Shown in pieces: positions 1-7,965 of a DNA stretch of 12,125 bases. The position numbers were made by a program, and so were the translations under genes. The stretch is from Actinobacteria bacterium ADurb.Bin346 (GTDB taxonomy: Bacteria > Actinomycetota > Humimicrobiia > Humimicrobiales > Humimicrobiaceae), in contig MWAX01000125.1 in assembly GCA_002068775.1 (NCBI GenBank), positions 1-12,125 on the forward strand, written 5' to 3'. The notes beneath the pieces are model-generated. The model did no database searches and had not been told where the DNA came from. It saw nothing but the letters and a program-made list of their open reading frames with translations. Position 1 is the stretch's first letter. Each line of letters begins with the position of its first letter.

Positions 1-86
1 ATAAGGGCCTCGTAAAAAACGCAGATCTTATCTCTCCGGGGCAGGTGCTTAAAATACCGGCACTGCCTGGGGATTTAAAAAAGTAA
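1..86 (+). CDS. C-terminal end of a LysM-domain protein (partial)
   Basis: Only the last 27 codons are in the window; the frame starts at base 3 and ends with TAA at 84-86, followed by a second in-frame TAA. The translated tail contains NADLISPGQVLKIP, which matches the closing part of a LysM repeat (the usual pattern is NPDLIYPGQ.L.IP), the peptidoglycan/chitin-binding module. A short linker, ALPGDLKK, follows, so LysM is the C-terminal module. The rest of the protein lies upstream, so its catalytic or structural role cannot be given; LysM proteins are usually exported and bind the cell wall. It converges on the gene at 188-730, and I see no convincing terminator in the 100 bases between them. 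The LysM call rests on a single short motif. Confidence 0.6.
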   Translation, partial: KGLVKNADLISPGQVLKIPALPGDLKK

Positions 87-187
87 TAACAGATAGCGGT
101 CAGGGCTTTAAGCAGAAATGAATATGAATCAGTGCGTCTGCCGGATGGAAAATAAAAAGTAAGCGTTGTAACGATTGGCAAATGGTA

Positions 188-730
188 TTATAACCTGCTC
201 TTAATGTCATAAAGGAAACCGCCTTTCATTCCTTCAAGTGCGTGGCTTGTAACAAGGGCTTTTGGATCTATTTCCTGTATAAAAGCTTGAAGCTTTAAAA
301 GATCGCTTTTTTTGCAGATTATGTTTAGAATATTTATTTCTCCATCCTTACCGGTCCCGTGATAACATGTGAGGCCAAAACCTTTAAGTCTGAGATGATG
401 CTCTATTTTATCACTATGTTTCTTTGAGATAATATTAACGCTCAATATTTCCTTTGTTATTTTTTCAGATATTATTATTCCTATCAGGAGTCCGAGAGAG
501 AAACCGGCACCATAGGCAAGTATGTGATAGATATTAATCCCCTGTTTTACGGCATTTGAAATAACTGTTATTGAAATTGTAAGGGCTACTGCTGCTTCAA
601 AAAAACCGATGATCATGGACAGAGCTTTTTTACCCCTTACCATCATTATGAGTCTGACGGTGCCAAAAAGCACCTGTGTCATTATTGTCACAAAGATGAT
701 TGCTGTCCATATTACTGTATTTAAAAGCAT
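188..730 (-). CDS. UPF0316 / DUF2179 family membrane protein
   Basis: A 180-residue protein with three hydrophobic segments (about residues 5-26, 36-58 and 67-88) followed by a soluble C-terminal domain (about 95-175). This layout, with an N-terminal DUF5698-like membrane part, a DUF2179-like cytoplasmic part and a length near 180, matches the UPF0316 family that includes Bacillus YebE. No biochemical function is established for the family that I know of; DUF2179 is also the soluble domain of YitT-type membrane proteins. The ATG at 730 is supported by an AAAGGA-like ribosome site about 10 bases upstream and a plausible promoter at 766-793. The gene is monocistronic here, divergent from amrS and convergent with the LysM gene. 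I see no truncation. The family call is fairly secure; the role is unknown. Confidence 0.8.
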   Translation of the reverse strand: MLLNTVIWTAIIFVTIMTQVLFGTVRLIMMVRGKKALSMIIGFFEAAVALTISITVISNAVKQGINIYHILAYGAGFSLGLLIGIIISEKITKEILSVNIISKKHSDKIEHHLRLKGFGLTCYHGTGKDGEINILNIICKKSDLLKLQAFIQEIDPKALVTSHALEGMKGGFLYDIKSRL

Positions 731-765
731 AATATATAAAATCCTTTACTTTTATAACCTGCAAT

Positions 766-793
766 ATCATACTCTGATTAAATAAAAACACAA
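766..793 (-). promoter_or_regulatory. Putative sigma70 promoter of the UPF0316 gene
   Basis: On the minus strand, TTGTGT (788-793), a 16-base spacer and TATGAT (766-771). Transcription would start near 759, about 30 bases before the ATG at 730. The -10 box is good and the -35 box moderate. Confidence 0.45.
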
Positions 794-864
794 TAAAAAT
801 AACAGAAGCAAATAATCTAAGACTAAGCCGAAATAAGAATTATCATTTATCAATTTTTTTACTC

Positions 865-892
865 TTGCTCTTAAAGTTAAAACAAATAAAAT
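865..892 (+). promoter_or_regulatory. Putative sigma70 promoter of the amrS-lhgO operon
   Basis: TTGCTC (865-870), a 16-base spacer and TAAAAT (887-892), giving a short leader of about 25 bases before the ATG at 925. The surrounding sequence is very AT-rich, so chance matches are likely. Confidence 0.35.
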
Positions 893-924
893 AATTACAG
901 GTATCAAAACAGAAGAAGGCGTCA

Positions 925-1935
925 ATGAAAGAAGCATATCTTTATAAAAAGCTTGTGGGCTTAAAGGTCAGGTGTGATCTCTGCAATCACAGATGCGTAA
1001 TAGAAAATGGCAATAAGGGAATTTGCGGAGTGAGAAAAAACACAGACGGAGTCCTTTTCAGCATGGTTTATGACAAGGTTATCTCGGAAAATGTAGATCC
1101 TATAGAAAAAAAGCCTCTTTTTCATTTTTTGCCGGGCTCTCTTTCATTATCAATTGCAGCACCAGGTTGCAACTTTAAATGTTTTTTTTGCCAGAACTGG
1201 CAGATTTCACAGGCGCCGTGTGATTCTGATTCAATTGAAGGACGAAAAATACCGCCGGAAAAGCTTGTTCAGGATGCAGTGCGGAATAATTGTTTGAGCA
1301 TATCTTATACTTATACTGAGCCAACCATATATTTTGAACTTGCATACGACACAGCTAAAATTGCAAAAGAAAATAAAATCAGGAATGTTTTTGTTACCAA
1401 CGGATTTATGTCTTCGGAATGTCTTGAAATGATATGCCCATACCTTGATGCAGCAAATATTGATTTAAAAAGTTTTTCAGAATCTTTTTATAAAGATTGT
1501 GCCGGCGGACGCCTTGGCCCTGTTCTCGAAAATATAAAAAGAATGCACAATATGGGTATATGGATAGAAGTTACGACCCTTCTAATTCCCGGTTTAAATG
1601 ACAGTGAAAAGGAAATATCAGAAATTGCCGGTTTTTTAAGCAATTTAAGCAATGCTATACCCTGGCATATAAGCGCTTATTACCCGCAGTATAAATCAAG
1701 AATTGATGCTACAAAGCATCAGAGCATCTTAAATGCTGTAGAAATTGGTAAAAAAGCAGGATTGAAATATGTTTATGGGGGAAATATTGCAGGCGGAAGC
1801 ATTGAAAATACTTTTTGCAGCATATGCGGAAATGAAAATATTAAAAGAGCGGGATTTTCCATCGCAAAAAATAAATTAATCAACGGGTCATGTGGTAACT
1901 GCGGCAATAAAATTGAAGGTGTATGGGAAAAATAA
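925..1935 (+). CDS. amrS: AmmeMemoRadiSam system radical SAM enzyme
   Basis: A 336-residue radical S-adenosylmethionine enzyme of the COG1180 / PflX-like group. The [4Fe-4S] cluster motif is CNFKCFFC (C82, C86, C89). Three features identify the AmrS subgroup: a cysteine-rich N-terminus (C17, C20, C24, C34), the typical PLFHFLPGS segment before the cluster motif, and a C-terminal zinc-ribbon-like module with CSIC (C298, C301) and CGNC (C323, C326) ending in IEGVW. In many archaea and bacteria AmrS occurs with Memo and AMMECR1 family proteins; the reaction is not established to my knowledge. Neither partner is in this window. The ATG at 925 has AGAAGG about six bases upstream. The FAD oxidoreductase follows after 26 bases, suggesting one operon. 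Its relation to pyruvate-formate-lyase activases is distant, and activase function should not be assumed. Confidence 0.88.
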   Translation: MKEAYLYKKLVGLKVRCDLCNHRCVIENGNKGICGVRKNTDGVLFSMVYDKVISENVDPIEKKPLFHFLPGSLSLSIAAPGCNFKCFFCQNWQISQAPCDSDSIEGRKIPPEKLVQDAVRNNCLSISYTYTEPTIYFELAYDTAKIAKENKIRNVFVTNGFMSSECLEMICPYLDAANIDLKSFSESFYKDCAGGRLGPVLENIKRMHNMGIWIEVTTLLIPGLNDSEKEISEIAGFLSNLSNAIPWHISAYYPQYKSRIDATKHQSILNAVEIGKKAGLKYVYGGNIAGGSIENTFCSICGNENIKRAGFSIAKNKLINGSCGNCGNKIEGVWEK

Positions 1936-1961
1936 TAAAAAGAATATAAAAAATAAAACGA

Positions 1962-3164
1962 ATGAGCGAAGAAATACTGGTAACTATTGCCGGCGCAGGT
2001 GTTGTTGGCTGTGCCACAGCTTATGAGCTTTCAAAAGTAATAAATGGAAATATAGTCATTGTAGAAAGAAATAATTCTGTAAAGGGTGAGAACCAGTCTT
2101 CAAGAAACTCCGGAGTTATTCACGCGGGAATATTTTATCCGAGGGATTTTGGTCCTCTGAAAAGCAGCCTTTGTGTGAAAGGGAACAGCTTGCTTTATGA
2201 ATTCTGTGAAAAAAACAATGTCCCCTATAAAAAGTGCGGAAAACTTGTGGTGGCAACCAGCCCGATGGAAGAAGAATACCTTGAAGATGTTTTAAGAATT
2301 GCAAAAGAAAACGGAGTTGAAGGCATCAGCACCCTTGATAGAAACCAGATAAATAAAATCGAGCCCAATATTAATGCTGTGTCTGCCATTCATGCACCAA
2401 GTTCAGGCATAGTCGAATCAACAGGCCTTGTTGAAGCATTATATAACAGGGCAGAAGAAAATGGTGCAATTTTTATTACATCCAATGAGCTGACAGATAT
2501 AAATCCCTGCGCCCGTGAAGGATTCAATATCGGGATCAGGTCAGTTAATGGAAATGAGCAATTTAAAACAAAAATATTCATTAACAGCGCCGGACTGTAT
2601 TCAGATGAAATTGCAAAAAAAATCAATCCGGAGCTGAATTATATTATGGATCCCGTAAAGGGCGAGTCTGCAAAATTTTCCTCACTCAGGCGAAAAAATA
2701 TCCGGCTAAGCGGGATGAGCATATATCCGGTTCCATTTGGATATCTCCCGGATGGTGAAAGACTCAATGTACCGTTTAAACAATTTTTAGAGCTTTTCAA
2801 ACAGCATAAAGTCACAAAATCTGTTGGGGTGCATATTTCTCCTACGTTTGATTCTGATAGCATATTTACCGTCGGTCCGGCTTATTCAATACCTGAAAGC
2901 AGGCAAGACTATAAACCATCAAGAAAAGAAAGTTATTACCTTGACAAGGTGCTGCAGTTTTTACCGGGTTTAAAACAGGAGGATATCAGCCTTCATCAGG
3001 TGGGGATAAGAGCAAAGCTCAAAGACAGATATGATTATGTCATTGAAAGAGATGAAAGCTTTTCCGGGTGTATAAATCTGGTCGGGATAGATTCACCCGG
3101 CCTCACATCATCACTGGCAATTGCAAAATATGTAAGAAAAATGGTGCTGGAAATACTGCAGTGA
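1962..3164 (+). CDS. lhgO: LhgO-like FAD-dependent oxidoreductase (L-2-hydroxyglutarate oxidase family)
   Basis: A 400-residue DAO-fold flavoprotein. The N-terminus carries the FAD-binding Rossmann motif GAGVVG (11-16), with E35 at the end of the second strand for the ribose. Family signatures follow: SSRNSGVIHAGIFYP (about 47-60), SAGLYSDEIA for the second FAD contact, PVKGE, and a C-terminal LVGIDSPGLTSSLAIA (about 373-388). In characterised members LhgO oxidises L-2-hydroxyglutarate to 2-oxoglutarate, usually passing electrons to the quinone pool. The length is slightly short of E. coli LhgO (about 420). The gene lies 26 bases after amrS and has only a weak ribosome site, consistent with read-through from amrS. 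No csiD, gab or other glutarate genes are nearby, so the true substrate may be another small 2-hydroxy acid. The family is secure, the substrate less so. Confidence 0.8.
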   Translation: MSEEILVTIAGAGVVGCATAYELSKVINGNIVIVERNNSVKGENQSSRNSGVIHAGIFYPRDFGPLKSSLCVKGNSLLYEFCEKNNVPYKKCGKLVVATSPMEEEYLEDVLRIAKENGVEGISTLDRNQINKIEPNINAVSAIHAPSSGIVESTGLVEALYNRAEENGAIFITSNELTDINPCAREGFNIGIRSVNGNEQFKTKIFINSAGLYSDEIAKKINPELNYIMDPVKGESAKFSSLRRKNIRLSGMSIYPVPFGYLPDGERLNVPFKQFLELFKQHKVTKSVGVHISPTFDSDSIFTVGPAYSIPESRQDYKPSRKESYYLDKVLQFLPGLKQEDISLHQVGIRAKLKDRYDYVIERDESFSGCINLVGIDSPGLTSSLAIAKYVRKMVLEILQ

Positions 3165-3188
3165 GAAATAATTCTTAAATGAAACAGG

Positions 3189-3217
3189 TTTAATTTTAAT
3201 ATGATTTATTTTATAAT
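3189..3217 (+). promoter_or_regulatory. Putative promoter of tRNA-Cys (and possibly pyk)
   Basis: A consensus TATAAT at 3212-3217, with a weak TTTAAT -35 box at 3189-3194 and a 17-base spacer. Transcription would start near 3224, about 12 bases before the tRNA 5' end. Since no terminator follows the tRNA, the same promoter could serve pyk. Confidence 0.5.
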
Positions 3218-3235
3218 AGACATTCATCTTATACA

Positions 3236-3309
<74 letters not shown>

Positions 3310-3311
3310 TC

Positions 3312-3318
3312 AGAGGAG
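3312..3318 (+). promoter_or_regulatory. Ribosome binding site that fixes the TTG start of pyk
   Basis: AGAGGAG sits seven bases before the TTG at 3326. It is the strongest ribosome site near the reading frame and agrees with the conserved N-terminus of pyruvate kinases (MRKTRIICTIGP). It lies immediately downstream of the tRNA-Cys CCA end (3309), so 3' processing of the tRNA would leave almost no 5' leader on a downstream pyk mRNA. Confidence 0.75.
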
Positions 3319-3325
3319 TGTTATC

Positions 3326-4837
3326 TTGAGAAAAACCAGGATTATCTGCACAATCGGCCCTTCGAGCGCTGACCCGGCAATTCTTGAAAAACTCATGCTT
3401 AACGGGATGGACATTGCAAGGATAAATACCTCCCACAGCAGCATGGAAGATGCGCTGGCTAAAATTAATTTAATAAGAGATATAGCAAAAAGAAATAAAA
3501 TAGATACAGGTATTCTGCTTGATTTACAGGGTCCAAAAATACGGATCGGAAAACTTGATGATGACATCTTTCTTGAAGATAATCAGGACATTATATTTAC
3601 ATCTTTTTTGACAGATAATGCCAAAACTGCCTCAGATGTTGCTAGGAAACCTTATCCGGAGACGGAGAGAAAGGGTGCAGGCAGCAGCACATCCAGCCGC
3701 CTGTTCCAAAAAGGGCCTGTCACAATAAATGTGGAATATAAATATTTCCTGGATGATATCAGGCAGGGATGCAGCATATTTATAGATGACGGATTAATCG
3801 AATTAAAAGTTGTCAGCATTGACAAAAAGCGCAGACTGGCACAGGCAAAGGTGATAAGGGGCGGAGTACTCAAATCAAAAAAAGGGATTAATCTTCCGGG
3901 CATTACTGTCAGTGTAAATTCAGTAACTGAAAAAGACCTGGAATTTTTAAATTTTGGAATTACCAACAATGTCGATTTTATCGCCCAGTCATTTGTCAGA
4001 AGTTCAGAGGACATAAAGCAAATAAAAGACATTGTAAAAAAACATAAGAGCCACATGATGGTTATTGCAAAAATAGAGAAGCATGAAGCTATTGCAGATT
4101 TTGAAAACATACTCAGACACTCGGATGCAATTATGATTGCAAGGGGTGACCTTGGAATAGAAATCTCTGAGGAAGATGTTCCGAATATACAAAAAGAGAT
4201 AATAAGAAAATCCAACATTACAGGCAAACCTGTTATAACTGCAACCCAGATGCTTGATTCAATGATACGAAACCCCAGACCTACCAGGGCTGAAGTAAGC
4301 GATGTTGCCAATGCTATTTTTGACGGCTCTGACGCATTAATGCTATCAGGAGAAACTGCTTCAGGCGCCTATCCCCTGCAGGCACTGCAGATGATGGTAA
4401 GGATTATAAACAGGACAGAAGAAAGCCTTGATTATACTGAAATAATGAAAAAAAAGTTTTCTCAAAAGCAGCATTCAATCACAGAAGCTATCAGCTTTGC
4501 AGCCTGTGAGATCGCAAATGTACTGGGTGCTACTGCCATAATAACAGCAACCCGGTCAGGCAGCACTGCAAGGCATATATCAAAAAACAGGCCGGCCTGC
4601 ATGATAATCGGCGCAAGCTCAAATGATTATGTTATAAGACAACTGATGCTTAGCTGGGGAGTCATCCCTGTCAGGACAAAGTTCACAAAAAATGTCAGCT
4701 CTATGCTAAATGAAGCAGTACAGGTCAGCAAAAATGCCGGATACATAAAAGATGGCGAGAAAGTAATAATCACAGGCGGCATTTTAAGCAGCAGGCCAGG
4801 CAGCACCAATTTCATTAATGTCCGTGAAATAGATTAA
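3326..4837 (+). CDS. pyk: Pyruvate kinase, with an extra segment in the B domain
   Basis: A cytoplasmic 503-residue glycolytic enzyme that converts phosphoenolpyruvate and ADP to pyruvate and ATP. Visible motifs: CTIGPSS (8-14); R33, N35, S37 and H38 of the phosphate/nucleotide site; LLDLQGPKIRIG (64-75); the signature MVIAKIEKHEAI with catalytic K249 and metal ligand E251; ARGDLGIE with metal ligand D275; TATQMLDSM; and a normal C domain ending in GSTNFINV. Pyruvate kinases without an extra C-terminal domain are usually about 470-480 residues. The surplus lies between about residues 97 and 130 in the B domain (lid), a basic Ser/Gly-rich stretch encoded by unusually GC-rich DNA. Translation starts at TTG behind a strong ribosome site. 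The gene starts 16 bases after tRNA-Cys, with which it may be co-transcribed, and ends at a terminator (4878-4926). Confidence 0.96.
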   Translation: MRKTRIICTIGPSSADPAILEKLMLNGMDIARINTSHSSMEDALAKINLIRDIAKRNKIDTGILLDLQGPKIRIGKLDDDIFLEDNQDIIFTSFLTDNAKTASDVARKPYPETERKGAGSSTSSRLFQKGPVTINVEYKYFLDDIRQGCSIFIDDGLIELKVVSIDKKRRLAQAKVIRGGVLKSKKGINLPGITVSVNSVTEKDLEFLNFGITNNVDFIAQSFVRSSEDIKQIKDIVKKHKSHMMVIAKIEKHEAIADFENILRHSDAIMIARGDLGIEISEEDVPNIQKEIIRKSNITGKPVITATQMLDSMIRNPRPTRAEVSDVANAIFDGSDALMLSGETASGAYPLQALQMMVRIINRTEESLDYTEIMKKKFSQKQHSITEAISFAACEIANVLGATAIITATRSGSTARHISKNRPACMIIGASSNDYVIRQLMLSWGVIPVRTKFTKNVSSMLNEAVQVSKNAGYIKDGEKVIITGGILSSRPGSTNFINVREID

Positions 4838-4877
4838 CCTGCAAAACTTTTATCACCTGATAACTCATTTGTAATAC

Positions 4878-4926
4878 GCCCTGCTTTTTAAAAAATAATA
4901 AAAACCCGAGCAGGGCTGGTTTTTTT
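4878..4926 (+). terminator. Rho-independent terminator after pyk
   Basis: GCCCTGCT (4878-4885) and AGCAGGGC (4909-4916) form a perfect 8-bp GC-rich stem. The AT-rich 23-base loop can pair further (TTTT with AAAA). The stem is followed by TGG and seven T residues (4920-4926). It lies 40 bases after the pyk stop codon. Confidence 0.8.
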
Positions 4927-4976
4927 AAATAATTAAACACATAAAAACTTAATATTTAAAATTGATTTAAAAAGAG

Positions 4977-4982
4977 TATAAT
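4977..4982 (+). promoter_or_regulatory. Putative -10 box for the P-type ATPase gene
   Basis: A consensus TATAAT 68 bases before the ATPase ATG. There is no good -35 box at 16-18 bases, which may mean activator dependence or an AT-rich substitute. The leader (about 4989-5050) contains CTCCT (4985-4989) complementary to AGGAG (5014-5018), a possible weak stem. The remaining sequence in 4838-5050 shows nothing else. Confidence 0.4.
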
Positions 4983-5050
4983 TCACTCCTTATGAACTGA
5001 AAAACCCGGCTTGAGGAGCTGTTTTATAAAAAATAAGGCTATATGGCATT

Positions 5051-7825
5051 ATGAATTACTATGAGCTTGATAAAGACGCACTTTTTAAAGAATTAGGCGT
5101 CAGTGAATACGGTCTGTCACAGGAAGAAGCAAAAAAGAGGCTTCTTGAGTATGGACCAAACATGATAAAAGAAAAGAAGAAGCGCTCACTTATATTAAGA
5201 TTTATGGATAATTTTATTCATTTACTTGCAATAATCCTGTGGGTTGCGGCAGGTTTATGTTTCATCCCCCGAGTTGATATGCCGCAATTAGGGTATGCAA
5301 TAATACTTGTAATATTTATAAATGCAATATTCAGCTTTATGCAGGAATTTAAAGCGGAAAAAGCGCTTGAAGCTTTAAAAAAAATGATACTTTCATATTC
5401 CAAAGTTATAAGAGATGGAGAAGTGAGAGAAATACCATCTGTGGAGCTGGTGCCGGGAGATATCATAATTTTAAATGAAGGAGATAATATTTCTGCTGAT
5501 GCGCGCCTTGTAGAGTCTTTTGATATCCGGACTAATAATTCGGTACTCACAGGTGAGTCAGACCCGCAAAGAAAGAGCACTGTTCCAATAACAGACAGGA
5601 ATGTCGATCCCCTGAGGCTTACAAATGTTGTCTATGCGGGGACCAGTGTGTCTTCAGGAAACGGAAAAGCAATTGTTTATGCTACTGGGATGAATTCCGA
5701 ATTTGGGAAAATAGCAAATATGACACAGGGTGTAAAAGAACAGTTAAGCCCATTACAAAAAGAAATCAATAAAGCAAGCCAGTTGCTTGTTTATATTGCA
5801 ATTGGCATAGGGCTCTTAATATTTATCCTTTCGCTTACAGTAGTCAATCTTGGCTTCATAGTATCTTTTGTTTTTGCCATTGGCATTATTGTGGCATTTG
5901 TGCCGGAAGGTCTTTTACCCACTGTTACGCTTGCACTTGCAATGGGTGTGCAAAGAATGGCAAAAAGGAATGCCCTTATAAAAAAGCTTTCTTCTGTAGA
6001 AACCCTTGGCTGCACAACGGTAATCTGTACAGATAAGACAGGCACTCTTACACAGAATGAAATGACTGTAAGGGAATTATGGTTCAGCAATAAAAGTTAT
6101 GAAGTCACAGGAGTCGGTTATAATCCTTCAGGAGAATTTATCTTTGACAATAAAATAATATCACCGGAAGAAGTTTCCAGTACATTTGTCAAACTTGCAA
6201 AGGGGATGTCTTACTGTAATAATGCAAGACTTTTTATTGATAAGGATACAAATAACTGGACAATAAAGGGCGATCCGACAGAAGGCGCTCTTCTTGTTGC
6301 AGCAAGAAAAGCTGGTTTAAATTATGAAAGTGAAATTAATAATGAACCAAGAATCTTCATGTTGTCTTTTGATTCAAACAGGAAGAGGATGAGCTCCATA
6401 CATGAAACTGTCAATGGAGCCATGGCCTATATAAAAGGTGCTCCAAAAGAAGTGTTATCTTTATGCAAAAAAATAGAAATAGATAACAGGATTGTGGATT
6501 TAAATGAGCAAATAATAAATGCAATAATTAGCGCAAATGATGATTATGCAAAAAAGGCTCTCAGGGTACTGGCAATAGCATACAGGGATTTGAACAATTA
6601 CAAAGGTTCATATACTGTAGAAGATGTTGAAAAGGATCTGGTTTTTTTGGGGCTTGTTGCAATGATAGATCCCCCCAGACCTGAGGTCGAAGCTGCTGTG
6701 ACTGCATGTTTTAATGCGGGGATAAAAATAATAATGATCACTGGTGATTATGGCCTGACTGCAGATGCTGTTGCGAAGAAAATAGGAATAGTAAAGGGAG
6801 AATCAAAAATATATCTCGGAACTGATATTGAAAAAATGTCAGAGGAAACATTAATAGAAATTGTAAAACAGGAAAACATTATTTTTGCGAGAGTATCCCC
6901 TGAGCATAAAATGCGGGTAGCCCAATGTCTTAAAAAAAATGGTCATATTGTTGCAATGACTGGAGATGGTGTAAACGATGCGCCAGCATTAAAAGCAGCG
7001 GACATAGGGATTGCAATGGGTATCTCAGGAACTGATGTCGCAAAAGAAGCAGCTGACATGATACTGACAGATGATAATTTTGCAAGTATAGTCAATGCAG
7101 TTGAAGAGGGAAGAGCCGTATTTGAAAACCTGAGAAAATTCATACATTATATACTTGCAAGCAACATCCCTGAAGCAATTCCTTTTATAATGATGGTTCT
7201 TTTTAAAATACCGTTACCCCTTGCTATAATGCAGATTCTTGCAATAGATCTTGGCACTGACATGCTCCCTGCGCTGGCTCTTGCGTCGGAGCATCCTGAG
7301 CCTGGAATAATGAGTAAACCGCCGAGATCAAGAAAAGAAAGGCTCCTTACCGGCAAAGGGCTTGTAAAAGCATACCTGTTTTTTGGTCCAATAGAGGCCA
7401 TAGTGTCAATGGCTGCATTTTTTATTATATATTTTGATAAAGGTTATACATTTGCAAAATTAAGAGAGATAGGTACAAATTCAAAAAATTATATTAATAA
7501 TCCTGCCTACCTGTCTGCCACTACTGTAACCTTTGGCACTATAATTATGAGCCAGATAGGGAATTCCTTTGCGAACAGGACAAATTATGATTCAGTGTTT
7601 AAAGCAGGGTTCTTCAGGAATAAATTATTGTGGTGGTGTATTTTAACCGAATTGGTAATACTTGTAGCTCTTATATATATTCCAAAACTTAATGCTCTGT
7701 TCAATAATACTCCTTTAAGTCTTAAATACTGGCTGATAATGGCAGCTTTCATTCCATCGGTTCTTATATTCGAGGAACTCAGAAAACTGATCTTAAGAAA
7801 AAAAAAGAAAGTATGCTTAAATTAA
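5051..7825 (+). CDS. Cation-translocating P-type ATPase, P2C-like (Na,K-ATPase-related)
   Basis: A 924-residue polytopic membrane pump with the full type-2 layout: N-terminal cation-ATPase domain, M1-M2 (about 48-100), actuator loop with TGES (167-170), M3-M4 (about 243-290) with PEGLL (E286), phosphorylation site DKTGT (D328), nucleotide-binding KGDPTEG (406-412) and KGAPK (462-466), TGD (564-566), the GDGVND hinge (638-643), and M5-M10. M5-M6 reads YILASNIPE then IDLGTDM, which resembles Na,K/H,K-ATPases (YTLTSNIPE, IDLGTDM) more than SERCA. Predicted cation ligands are Y700, N705, E708, D733, T736 and D737. The M8 Gln of Na,K-ATPase is kept (Q835), while the Asp three residues later is Asn (N838). 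There is no beta subunit gene nearby. The neighbouring TrkA genes favour a Na+/K+ role, but Ca2+ or H+ transport cannot be excluded. The start is supported by the conserved N-terminus; its ribosome site is weak. Confidence 0.93.
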   Translation: MNYYELDKDALFKELGVSEYGLSQEEAKKRLLEYGPNMIKEKKKRSLILRFMDNFIHLLAIILWVAAGLCFIPRVDMPQLGYAIILVIFINAIFSFMQEFKAEKALEALKKMILSYSKVIRDGEVREIPSVELVPGDIIILNEGDNISADARLVESFDIRTNNSVLTGESDPQRKSTVPITDRNVDPLRLTNVVYAGTSVSSGNGKAIVYATGMNSEFGKIANMTQGVKEQLSPLQKEINKASQLLVYIAIGIGLLIFILSLTVVNLGFIVSFVFAIGIIVAFVPEGLLPTVTLALAMGVQRMAKRNALIKKLSSVETLGCTTVICTDKTGTLTQNEMTVRELWFSNKSYEVTGVGYNPSGEFIFDNKIISPEEVSSTFVKLAKGMSYCNNARLFIDKDTNNWTIKGDPTEGALLVAARKAGLNYESEINNEPRIFMLSFDSNRKRMSSIHETVNGAMAYIKGAPKEVLSLCKKIEIDNRIVDLNEQIINAIISANDDYAKKALRVLAIAYRDLNNYKGSYTVEDVEKDLVFLGLVAMIDPPRPEVEAAVTACFNAGIKIIMITGDYGLTADAVAKKIGIVKGESKIYLGTDIEKMSEETLIEIVKQENIIFARVSPEHKMRVAQCLKKNGHIVAMTGDGVNDAPALKAADIGIAMGISGTDVAKEAADMILTDDNFASIVNAVEEGRAVFENLRKFIHYILASNIPEAIPFIMMVLFKIPLPLAIMQILAIDLGTDMLPALALASEHPEPGIMSKPPRSRKERLLTGKGLVKAYLFFGPIEAIVSMAAFFIIYFDKGYTFAKLREIGTNSKNYINNPAYLSATTVTFGTIIMSQIGNSFANRTNYDSVFKAGFFRNKLLWWCILTELVILVALIYIPKLNALFNNTPLSLKYWLIMAAFIPSVLIFEELRKLILRKKKKVCLN

Positions 7826-7903
7826 TATAATTGGATACAAGTTAATTTTTAATAAAATTCTCAAGTCACCTAAAAATAGCGGGTTCAATTATATTATTTT
7901 TTT
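7823..7903 (+). terminator. Possible terminator: inverted repeat overlapping the ATPase stop codon
   Basis: TAATATAATTG (7823-7833, including the stop codon TAA) and CAATTATATTA (7886-7896) form a perfect 11-bp inverted repeat, followed by seven T residues (7897-7903). The 52-base interval holds a smaller hairpin (AATTTT with AAAATT). The stem is almost all A/T and the loop is long, so termination may be weak or this may be a transcript-end structure. It overlaps the -35 region of the next promoter. Confidence 0.4.
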
Positions 7904-7913
7904 AAGGTATAAT
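7884..7913 (+). promoter_or_regulatory. Putative promoter of the tandem trkA-type genes
   Basis: A consensus TATAAT at 7908-7913, with a weak TTCAAT at 7884-7889 and an 18-base spacer. Transcription would start near 7920, giving a leader of about 98 bases that contains the hairpin at 7966-7996. I see no recognisable c-di-AMP (ydaO) riboswitch in this leader. Confidence 0.4.
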
Positions 7914-7965
7914 TAATAAATGAATCTGCTGGTCAAATATTGATAATGAGCAGTAAGGATAAATT

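Noticed and set aside
118..162. A 14-codon frame between the LysM and UPF0316 genes
   Set aside because: It has no ribosome site or similarity; 87-187 shows no supported feature.
3652..4311. A 219-residue minus-strand open frame inside pyk
   Set aside because: It is antisense to a clear pyruvate kinase and has no recognisable domain; its hydrophobic composition is expected from the complement of conserved coding DNA.
5043..5054. A three-codon frame whose TGA overlaps the ATPase ATG
   Set aside because: It is too short to support, and the overlap is expected by chance; it cannot be told from background.
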